Below, piece by piece: positions 1-5,388 of a DNA stretch of 7,917 bases. Source of the stretch: Scybalousia_A sp963588535 (GTDB lineage: Bacteria; Bacteroidota; Bacteroidia; Bacteroidales; P3); the NCBI GenBank assembly GCA_963588535.1, contig CAVAII010000187.1:1-7917 (forward strand), written 5' to 3'. The position numbers were made by a program, and so were the translations under genes. Within the stretch, counting starts at the first letter, position 1; each line of letters opens with the position of its first letter. The notes below the pieces were generated by a model. The model worked only from the letters and a program-made list of their open reading frames with translations. It was not told the DNA's origin and ran no database searches.

Positions 1-175
1 ACTCATAATAGGTATTCTTTTTTCGTTAGAGTAAGTCTATTAGAATATTCTTTCTATAAAGATATTTTTGTTTTGTTTACCTTTGTGGAGTTTTTGTTTG
101 TTTGTTCTACTTTCTTCGCTAAACAACTCCCCAAAATCACAAACTTCTCTCGTCCTAAATACTAACAATCTTTCT
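1..175. other. non-coding stretch, no gene supported
   Basis: I see no supportable gene here. One plus-strand frame is open from the left edge to about 165, but its conceptual product is a Phe/Val/Leu-rich string typical of T-rich DNA with no recognisable motif. The minus strand has an ATG at positions 6-4 followed by one codon before the edge. A minus-strand gene could begin there, after the terminator at 176-223, but two codons cannot be identified. The stretch is probably the intergenic region downstream of the HU/small-protein unit. Confidence 0.5.
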
Positions 176-223
176 AAAAAAAAGACTGCGAAACCATACA
201 CTCGAAAGTGTATTAGTTTCGCA
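176..223 (-). terminator. rho-independent terminator of the HU / small-protein unit
   Basis: TGCGAAAC (187-194) pairs perfectly with GTTTCGCA (216-223). Inside it ATACACT (196-202) pairs with AGTGTAT (207-213) around a CGAA loop, leaving a small internal mismatch at C195 against T214-A215. Read on the minus strand, the stem is followed by GTC and then eight T residues (plus-strand A176-A183). This is a classic intrinsic terminator for transcripts arriving from the minus-strand genes at 299-697. The plus-strand side has no T run, so it is probably one-directional. Confidence 0.85.
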
Positions 224-256
224 ATAATAGGATTAATTAGACTTAAATAAACTTAA

Positions 257-295
257 TTCTTTGTTTAGAATAAGAAATTTTGTTCTAAAAAAGAA
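257..295. other. weak hairpin just past the small basic-protein gene
   Basis: TTTAGAA (264-270) pairs with TTCTAAA (283-289), and TTCTT (257-261) pairs with AAGAA (291-295), with a small internal loop between. It lies directly 3' of the 29-codon gene. There is no clean T run on either side, so it could be a 3' stabilising hairpin in the minus-strand transcript, or chance pairing in AT-rich DNA. Confidence 0.3.
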
Positions 296-298
296 CCA

Positions 299-388
299 TT
301 ATTTATTCTTATGTCTATTCTTTCTCAAACGTTTTTTACGTTTATGAGTTGCCATCTTGTGGCCTTTTCTCTTTTTTCCGCTTGGCAT
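299..388 (-). CDS. 29-residue basic protein, AURKAIP1/COX24 (mS38-like) family
   Basis: This short gene encodes 29 residues starting MPSGKKRKGHKMATHKRKKR and ending RNRHKNK. More than half the residues are Lys, Arg or His. The pattern MPSGKKRK-HKMATHKRKKRLRKNRHK is the one I know for Bacteroidetes proteins annotated as AURKAIP1/COX24 domain-containing. These resemble the C-terminus of the mitochondrial small-subunit protein mS38, so binding to rRNA is a likely role, though that is inferred from the family. The ATG is 24 nt downstream of the HU stop codon on the same strand, and a strong terminator lies about 75 nt beyond its stop, so the two genes probably share a transcript. The gene is easily missed because of its length. 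The high match to the family makes it real rather than chance. Confidence 0.88.
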   Translation of the reverse strand: MPSGKKRKGHKMATHKRKKRLRKNRHKNK

Positions 389-412
389 TTTCTTAAAGTA
401 TTAAGGTTATTA

Positions 413-697
413 TTATTTAACATTGTTTTTAACTTCCTCTACAAAACTTTTTGCAGGTTTGAATGAAGGAATGTTATGAGCAGGTATGATTATTGTAGTA
501 TTTTTAGAAATATTACGACCTGTTTTCTCAGCTCTACGTTTGATAATGAAACTTCCAAAACCTCTCAAATAAACGTTATTGCCTTTCTTCATGGAAGCTT
601 TCATTACGTCCATAAAAGACTCTACGATCTCCAATACGTTTACTTTTTCCATTCCTGTTCTTTGTGCAATTTCTGCAACTATCTCAGCTTTTGTCAT
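413..697 (-). CDS. HU/IHF-family DNA-binding protein
   Basis: This 94-residue protein is the usual length for HU/IHF. Residues 1-40 match the N-terminal helical dimerisation region (MTKAEIVAEIAQRTG, then KKGN). Residues 41-55 carry the family signature NVYLRGFGSFIIKRR, and 56-75 form the DNA-binding arm, followed by IPSFKPAKSFVEEV. It is expected to bind and bend DNA as a dimer in the nucleoid. The arm tip reads GRNISKNT, so the usual intercalating Pro of the RNP motif is Ile63 here. I recall the same RNIS arm in other Bacteroidetes relatives. The ATG at 697 lies about 60 nt downstream of a well-formed promoter (763-795) and is followed by the 29-residue basic protein gene. The family assignment is firm. 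Whether it acts like HU or like IHF cannot be read from the sequence. Confidence 0.95.
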   Translation of the reverse strand: MTKAEIVAEIAQRTGMEKVNVLEIVESFMDVMKASMKKGNNVYLRGFGSFIIKRRAEKTGRNISKNTTIIIPAHNIPSFKPAKSFVEEVKNNVK

Positions 698-762
698 CTC
701 TTTATGTTTTTTTATATTAGTTAATTAATACAACTTATTCAGTTTTTTAGGATTTGAGTTTG

Positions 763-795
763 CAAAATTATAAAAAAAATCAATACGAAAGCAAA
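763..795 (-). promoter_or_regulatory. promoter of the HU gene
   Basis: On the minus strand TTTG (plus-strand CAAA 792-795) is followed, after 21 nt, by TAATTTTG (plus-strand 763-770). This matches the Bacteroidetes sigma-ABfr consensus TTTG / TAnnTTTG at about the normal spacing. Transcription should start near 755-758, giving a leader of about 60 nt. The -33 box sits inside the inverted repeat 772-812. Confidence 0.75.
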
Positions 796-812
796 AAAAA
801 TTGATTTTTTTT
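772..812. repeat. 13-bp perfect inverted repeat at the HU promoter
   Basis: AAAAAAAATCAAT (772-784) and ATTGATTTTTTTT (800-812) are perfect reverse complements separated by 15 nt. The repeat covers the -33 box of the HU promoter and abuts its -7 box. On the minus strand it also lies about 46 nt past the stop of the upstream lipoprotein gene, and its right arm ends in eight T. It could therefore serve as an A/T-paired terminator of that gene, although only one of the 13 pairs is G-C. An operator or bent A-tract site is the other reading. Confidence 0.55.
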
Positions 813-858
813 GAATTTAACTCCCAAATTCTCACTATTTAACCTTTCAAAAAGTGCA

Positions 859-1434
859 TTATTTCTTATCAAATAAGTCTGCAATAGAACTTGTCTCTAT
901 GGCAGTGAAAGATCCTGAGATATCCTTACCATTCTTTATCATAGAGATAAGAGAAGATACGCTCAAATCAGAAAGATCTTTGTACTGTATAGCCTTACCT
1001 GTAAAGGTGCCGACAACTTTGGAAGAATTAGCCTTAGTTAAATTGCATTCACCTGCAACTACTATGTAAGTCTCGCTTGCGTTATCAAATGGTACGAAAG
1101 TCATTACATTCTCAAACTTGCTAACATCTATACCACCTGTTAGGATACTTGTCCAATCGCTAAGATCTGTAGCATTAGTAAGACCCAAAGTATAACTACC
1201 CGTAGTAGTACCACTCAATTGAATCGTAACGGCGTTAGTCTTGCTAATAGTAGCAATATATGTTTTGCCGTCTTTTTGATAAGAACCAACGCCTGTAAAG
1301 GTCTTCGTTGTTCCATCAAGGGTTACTTTCATTGAACCTGTTACACCTCCTAGGATATCATCATCGTCATCATCACATCCTACGAATACAAATGGCAATA
1401 CTAGGCATGCCATTACCATCAAAATCTTTTTCAT
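859..1434 (-). CDS. Asp-tailed lipoprotein, probably surface-exposed, function unknown
   Basis: The product is 191 residues from the ATG at 1434. Residues 1-19 form a type II signal peptide (MKKILMVMACLVLPFVFVG) with the lipobox ending F-V-G before Cys20. Cys20 is followed by six Asp. In Bacteroidetes a cluster of acidic residues just after the Cys is a known export signal for surface lipoproteins, so outer-face anchoring is likely. The rest (33-180) alternates short hydrophobic and polar stretches as in an all-beta fold, with G-T-F-T-G-K near 142-147 and I-S-G-S-F near 172-176. This loosely resembles the DUF6252-type lipoproteins of the phylum, but I am not sure. A longer reading from 1506 would add a Lys-rich stretch with no signal-peptide sense and would begin upstream of the promoter -7 box, so 1434 is preferred. 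Confidence 0.85.
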   Translation of the reverse strand: MKKILMVMACLVLPFVFVGCDDDDDDILGGVTGSMKVTLDGTTKTFTGVGSYQKDGKTYIATISKTNAVTIQLSGTTTGSYTLGLTNATDLSDWTSILTGGIDVSKFENVMTFVPFDNASETYIVVAGECNLTKANSSKVVGTFTGKAIQYKDLSDLSVSSLISMIKNGKDISGSFTAIETSSIADLFDKK

Positions 1435-1486
1435 TTTACAATGTTTTTTTAATTTTTTTATGAACTTTTTTCTGTTAATCAATTTG

Positions 1487-1517
1487 CAAAAATAAATTAT
1501 TTTCATAAAACTGCAAA
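1487..1517 (-). promoter_or_regulatory. promoter of the lipoprotein gene at 859-1434
   Basis: On the minus strand TTTG (plus-strand CAAA 1514-1517) is followed after 19 nt by TATTTTTG (plus-strand 1487-1494), matching the TTTG / TAnnTTTG pattern. The start site should fall near 1480, leaving a leader of roughly 45 nt before the ATG at 1434. The -33 box is half of the palindrome CAAAATATTTTG (1514-1525) shared with the divergent mreC side. Confidence 0.7.
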
Positions 1518-1536
1518 ATATTTTGTTGATTTTTTA

Positions 1537-1544
1537 TAATTTTG
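1537..1544 (+). promoter_or_regulatory. -7 box of a probable mreC-cluster promoter
   Basis: TAATTTTG, followed by CAC, matches the Bacteroidetes -7 consensus and lies 18 nt before the mreC ATG, implying a very short leader of about 12 nt. No good TTTG is present 19-21 nt upstream. The nearest one, at 1522-1525, is only 11 nt away. The promoter may therefore be weak or need an activator. It also overlaps a TTG (1542) that could be misread as the mreC start. Confidence 0.5.
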
Positions 1545-1562
1545 CACTTCATTTTAGACGCT

Positions 1563-2408
1563 ATGGAGAACCTTTTAAGATTTTTGAGGCATTACTATTA
1601 CGTGTTTCTCTTCTTACTTTTAGAAGGGGTGAGTATATATTTTATTTCTCTACGAGATTCTAGACAATCCAGTGCTATAATCTCTGTAACAAATACTATA
1701 TCTGGGTCTTTTTACTCTGTATTTGAAAATATAGACTCTTATTTCTTCCTAAGAAGTAGAAACGAAGCCTTAGTAAAAGAGAATATGGCACTAAGAAAAC
1801 AACTTAGTACCTCATTTGTTAAGATAGTCAATAACACACATCAAGAAGAGGACACTATATACAAACAAAGATTCTCTTTTATAGATGCCAAAGTTATATC
1901 CAAAACTATCAACAAGAGAAACAATTACTTTATGATAGACAAAGGTCGTCTATCTGGCATAGACGTAGATATGGGCGTTATATCGCCTGACGGAGTTGTG
2001 GGCGTAGTAGTAAAGACTTCGGACAACTTCTCTTTGGTTATGAGCGTATTGCATCAAGATAGCAAACTAAATGTGCGTAACGCTCGCACCAAAACGACAG
2101 GTACTTTGGTATGGAATGGTAAGAACTACTCTGTGGGTCAGGTTATTGATATGCCTTCGAGTATAGCCATCAAAAAAGGTGATACCATCATAACAAGTGG
2201 TTTCTCTGTCGATTTCCCTGAGGGAATAATGGTCGGCACGATTAAGAATTTTAGCAAAGAAAAAGGCACTGGCTTCTATAATGTCGATGTTAATTTCTCT
2301 ACCGAGTATAATAAATTGGAGTTTGTCTATGTTATACGCAATTTCTTCAAAATAGAACAAAACACATTATTAGATAGCATACAAAATCAAAAAGAACACT
2401 ATGATTAA
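1563..2408 (+). CDS. mreC: rod shape-determining protein MreC
   Basis: MreC is the periplasmic scaffold of the elongasome. It forms filaments on the inner membrane and links MreB/MreD to PBP2 and RodA to guide side-wall peptidoglycan synthesis. The 281-residue product has a short cytoplasmic N-terminus, one membrane segment at about 11-30, a charged probable coiled coil at about 62-90, and a beta-rich domain at about 105-262. Family-typical stretches include IDKGRLSGIDVDMGVISPDG (125-144) and G-D-T-I-I-T-S-G-F-S followed by FPEGIMVG (206-225). The ATG at 1563 was chosen because a TTG at 1542 lies inside the promoter -7 box. Its stop overlaps the mreD start by 8 nt (ATGATTAA), so the two are translationally coupled. 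mreB is not the preceding gene. The gene upstream is a divergent lipoprotein. Confidence 0.95.
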   Translation: MENLLRFLRHYYYVFLFLLLEGVSIYFISLRDSRQSSAIISVTNTISGSFYSVFENIDSYFFLRSRNEALVKENMALRKQLSTSFVKIVNNTHQEEDTIYKQRFSFIDAKVISKTINKRNNYFMIDKGRLSGIDVDMGVISPDGVVGVVVKTSDNFSLVMSVLHQDSKLNVRNARTKTTGTLVWNGKNYSVGQVIDMPSSIAIKKGDTIITSGFSVDFPEGIMVGTIKNFSKEKGTGFYNVDVNFSTEYNKLEFVYVIRNFFKIEQNTLLDSIQNQKEHYD

Positions 2409-2913
2409 GGATATTATAATATGCATAATTCAGTTTCTTATACTGCTATTATGTCAGGTTTTGATACTAAACAATGTATATTTCTTAGGGTTTATTAATC
2501 CTATGATTTATATTTGGTTTATTCTTATGCTACCTTTCGCTACTCCGAAATGGTTAGTATTGATTGTCTCTTTTATCCTCGGTATGAGTGTAGATATACT
2601 ATCTAACGATGTAGGCATCAACGCTTTTACTTGCGTCTTCATAGGTTTCCTTCGTCCTATTATACTCAATATCTTCTCGGGTAATATAGACAACAACTCT
2701 TTCCTACGTCCTTGTGCTGCCTCTCTTGGCTTTAAGAACTTCTTATTCTATACTATGACCTTGGTAGCAATTCATCATCTACTATATTTTACAATCGAGG
2801 TATTCTCCTTTGCTGAAATAGTGCAGATACTACTCCGCACACTCCTAAGTTCTATTGTTACCATTCTATGTATTGTACTGTTCGATATGATTTGTTTTAG
2901 AAAAAGCCAATAA
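2401..2913 (+). CDS. mreD: rod shape-determining protein MreD
   Basis: MreD is the multi-pass inner-membrane partner of MreC in the cell-elongation complex. This 170-residue protein has about five hydrophobic segments (roughly 4-24, 34-62, 74-95, 114-135, 143-164). It carries the family-type region FILGMSVDILSNDVGINAF (58-76) followed by FLRPIIL (83-89), a well-kept part of Bacteroidetes MreD. The length is normal. The start overlaps the end of mreC by 8 nt, the classic mreC-mreD arrangement. In most relatives I know, PBP2 (mrdA) and rodA come next. Here the following gene, only 10 nt downstream, is a glycosyltransferase. Confidence 0.92.
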   Translation: MIKDIIICIIQFLILLLCQVLILNNVYFLGFINPMIYIWFILMLPFATPKWLVLIVSFILGMSVDILSNDVGINAFTCVFIGFLRPIILNIFSGNIDNNSFLRPCAASLGFKNFLFYTMTLVAIHHLLYFTIEVFSFAEIVQILLRTLLSSIVTILCIVLFDMICFRKSQ

Positions 2914-2923
2914 TCTTACAATA

Positions 2924-4153
2924 ATGAAATTACTTATTCTTACACAATATTTTCCCCCTGAGGTAGGAGCACCGCAGAACCGTTTATTCGAATTAGCCCT
3001 AAGACTACAAGCCAAAGGTATAGACGTAGAGATCCTAACGGCGATGCCTTCTTATCCACAAATGGAGATACAACCTGCCTATAAAGGAAAAAAATATTTA
3101 GAGGAGTCCTTACAAGGCTTACGCATAAAACGTTGTTGGATATATGTCTCCAAAGACAAATCAATAATCAAAAGACTACTCAATTATTTCTCTTTCGTCT
3201 TCTCTTCTCTATTCTACGGACTACGGAAGTTAGAAAGAAAAGACGTCCTTATGGTAGAGTCGCCCCCTTTGTTCTTAGGTATAAGTGCGTATCTACTCTC
3301 GAAAGCCAAACATGCCAAAATGGTCTTCAATGTCTCTGACCTCTGGCCCGAGAGTGCTGAGAAACTCAACATAATATCTAACAAATTACTTCTCCGTATG
3401 GCTACCCACTTAGAAGAGTTCTGCTACAAGAAAGCAAGTCTTATAAGCGGTCAAACGCAAGGTATATGCAAGAATATCCAACAGCGATTCCCTAACAAGA
3501 AAGTCTTTTGGCTTAAAAATGGTGTCGATATCAAATTCTATGATATAGACAAACAGATAACTCCTCATTTTAGAAAAGACAACAATTTCCAAAAAGACGA
3601 TTTCATTCTTTTCTATGGCGGAATTATTGGCTATGCTCAAGGCTTGGAAGTAATTCTTTCTGCCGCTAATATCCTACGAGACAAAGAAAATATCAAATTT
3701 GTCTTACTCGGTAACGGTCCTGAGAAAGAAAGACTCTTAACTATGAAAAAAGACCTAAGTCTTAACAATGTCTTTTTCTACGATGCCGTCCCTAAAAGCC
3801 AAATGCAAGAGATTATAATCGAGACCAACGCTACCATAGTCCCATTAAAACGTTTGGATTTGTTCAAAGGGGCTATCCCTTCCAAAATATTCGAGAATCT
3901 TGCCCTCAAACGTCCTATTATCTTGGGAGTTGAAGGCGAAGCAAAGGAGTTATTTATAGACGAAGGCCGTTGCGGAATAAGTTTTATCCCAGAAGATGCC
4001 GAAGATTTGGCTCAGAAGATAATCTATCTATATTCTAACCCTGACAAAGCCAAACAAATGGGCGATAACGGCTTAGAATATGCCAAAAAGAACTTCAATC
4101 GTGATATTATTGCTAATGATTTCTACAACCAATTACTTACATTAACCAAATAA
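2924..4153 (+). CDS. family 4 glycosyltransferase, WbuB-like
   Basis: This is a 409-residue GT-B fold transferase with the retaining GT4 layout. The acceptor-side N-domain opens with LTQYFPPEVGAPQNRLFELA (6-25), the usual WbuB/colanic-type start, and contains DLWPES (139-144). The inter-domain part has the NGVD motif (199-202). The donor-side domain has YGGIIGYAQGLE (231-242), LLGNGPEKERL (261-271) and the nucleotide-sugar site AIPSKIFENLA (317-327), where Glu324 is the usual ribose/phosphate-region Glu. WbuB of E. coli is an L-FucNAc transferase in O-antigen assembly, but the donor here is not predictable from sequence. It probably extends a lipid-linked glycan on the cytoplasmic face of the inner membrane. 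It lies 10 nt after mreD and 38 nt before a UDP-GlcNAc 2-epimerase gene whose product may supply its donor. The family is firm and the substrate unknown. Confidence 0.9.
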   Translation: MKLLILTQYFPPEVGAPQNRLFELALRLQAKGIDVEILTAMPSYPQMEIQPAYKGKKYLEESLQGLRIKRCWIYVSKDKSIIKRLLNYFSFVFSSLFYGLRKLERKDVLMVESPPLFLGISAYLLSKAKHAKMVFNVSDLWPESAEKLNIISNKLLLRMATHLEEFCYKKASLISGQTQGICKNIQQRFPNKKVFWLKNGVDIKFYDIDKQITPHFRKDNNFQKDDFILFYGGIIGYAQGLEVILSAANILRDKENIKFVLLGNGPEKERLLTMKKDLSLNNVFFYDAVPKSQMQEIIIETNATIVPLKRLDLFKGAIPSKIFENLALKRPIILGVEGEAKELFIDEGRCGISFIPEDAEDLAQKIIYLYSNPDKAKQMGDNGLEYAKKNFNRDIIANDFYNQLLTLTK

Positions 4154-4191
4154 CAACCAAATCATTACCCCTACCTTAAACAAAAAAGACT

Positions 4192-5337
4192 ATGCAAAAC
4201 AAAAAAATAAAAATAATAACTATCATAGGTGCTCGTCCGCAAATAATCAAAGCCGCAGCACTATCACGTGCCATAAACAACATTTACAAAGACCAAATAC
4301 AAGAAATAATCGTCCATACAGGTCAGCACTATGACAAGACAATGAGCGATATATTCTTTACCGAACTTGGTATTCCTCAACCTACCTATAACCTCAACAT
4401 AGGTAGTGCTTCACATGGCGTCCAAACGGCCCTAATGATAGAGAAAATAGAAGCAATCCTCCTTAAAGAAAAACCTTCTGCCATAGTAATATACGGAGAC
4501 ACTAACTCCACTTTGGCAAGTGCCATAGCCGCTAGCAAGATCCAAGTACCTATCGTACATATCGAGGCAGGTTTGCGTTCTTTCGACAAGACAATGCCCG
4601 AAGAAATCAACCGTATCCTTGCCGACCACGTCTCTACCCTATTATTCTGCCCCACTACTACGGGATACAACAATCTTATTAAGGAAGGTTTCTCCACTGC
4701 CCTTACCTCTCACCCCGATTTTAACCACCCTAACCTCTACCACTGCGGAGATATAATGCTCGACAACAGCCTTTATTTCCGTCCTATCGCCTCCCAAAAA
4801 GAAGAATACAAACAACTCTTTGGCAAAGACTTCGTCCTATGCACTATTCACCGCAATACCAACACCGACAACAAAGAAAAACTTACTAATATCTTTACTT
4901 CCCTACTCCAAATAGCCAAAAAACAAAGAATAATCCTTCCTTTACACCCTCGTACCAAGAAGATGATACCACAAATGATTGACTCTTCACTACAAGAACA
5001 GATCTTTTCGAACAAAAACATAGAGATAATCGACCCAGTAGGTTATTTGGAGATGATATATTTAGAATCAGAGTGTTCACTTGTTATAACCGACTCGGGC
5101 GGAGTGCAGAAAGAAGCATATTTCTTCGAAAAACCTTGCATAATCCTTCGTCCACAGACCGAATGGGTAGAAATAGTCTCCTTAGGTGCCGCAACACTCG
5201 CAGATACTAACCAAGAAAAGATCCTAAACGCCTACACAAACTACCTTTCGCACCCAAAATATCAGTTAGATACCACATTATTCGGAGATGGTAAGGCAGC
5301 AGAGTTTATGTGTAAGACAATGCTGGAAGTATTATAA
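4192..5337 (+). CDS. wecB: UDP-N-acetylglucosamine 2-epimerase, non-hydrolysing (WecB/WbpI type)
   Basis: This class interconverts UDP-GlcNAc and UDP-ManNAc, or the matching uronates in WbpI-type members, to supply ManNAc-type sugars for surface polysaccharides. The 381-residue length is normal. Landmarks in order are GARPQIIKAA (13-22), HTGQHYD (42-48), YGDTNST (101-107, Asp103), HIEAGLRS (123-130, Glu125), MPEEINR (135-141, Glu137), TIHR (218-221, His220), HPRTKK (252-257) and the UDP-binding TDSGGVQKEA (300-309) followed by TEWVE (323-327). Asp103, Glu125, Glu137 and His220 align with the four catalytic-site acids and His known from E. coli WecB. The GARPQ start is more like WbpI-type and archaeal enzymes than the GTRPE of E. 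coli WecB. After His-Arg the sequence reads NTNTD where most relatives have a Glu (HRxEN). The exact substrate is therefore open, and the gene symbol is used in the broad sense. Confidence 0.9.
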   Translation: MQNKKIKIITIIGARPQIIKAAALSRAINNIYKDQIQEIIVHTGQHYDKTMSDIFFTELGIPQPTYNLNIGSASHGVQTALMIEKIEAILLKEKPSAIVIYGDTNSTLASAIAASKIQVPIVHIEAGLRSFDKTMPEEINRILADHVSTLLFCPTTTGYNNLIKEGFSTALTSHPDFNHPNLYHCGDIMLDNSLYFRPIASQKEEYKQLFGKDFVLCTIHRNTNTDNKEKLTNIFTSLLQIAKKQRIILPLHPRTKKMIPQMIDSSLQEQIFSNKNIEIIDPVGYLEMIYLESECSLVITDSGGVQKEAYFFEKPCIILRPQTEWVEIVSLGAATLADTNQEKILNAYTNYLSHPKYQLDTTLFGDGKAAEFMCKTMLEVL

Positions 5338-5388
5338 ACCTTATCCCACGACAATAATAAGAAAACATCATATCATCAAATACTAACT

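Noticed and set aside
1..6. Minus-strand ATG with one further codon at the left edge, possibly the start of an RNase E/G gene
   Set aside because: Two codons are not evidence. The idea rests only on gene order recalled from relatives.
42..51. Palindrome AGAATATTCT
   Set aside because: It is a short AT-rich palindrome with no promoter or gene around it, and is expected by chance.
78..85. TACCTTTG resembling a plus-strand -7 box
   Set aside because: No TTTG lies 19-21 nt upstream and no plus-strand gene follows. It would only read antisense to the small protein and HU genes.
68..250. 60-codon plus-strand reading frame starting at a TTG
   Set aside because: It runs straight through the strong minus-strand terminator stem, has no recognisable motif, and its T-rich start looks like chance.
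1435..1506. Longer N-terminus for the lipoprotein, starting at 1506
   Set aside because: That start lies upstream of the promoter -7 box and would bury the signal peptide behind a Lys-rich stretch. The ATG at 1434 gives a proper lipoprotein signal.
1542..1562. TTG start adding seven residues to MreC
   Set aside because: The TTG is part of the -7 box TAATTTTG, so it would lie upstream of the transcript start. The ATG at 1563 fits the family.
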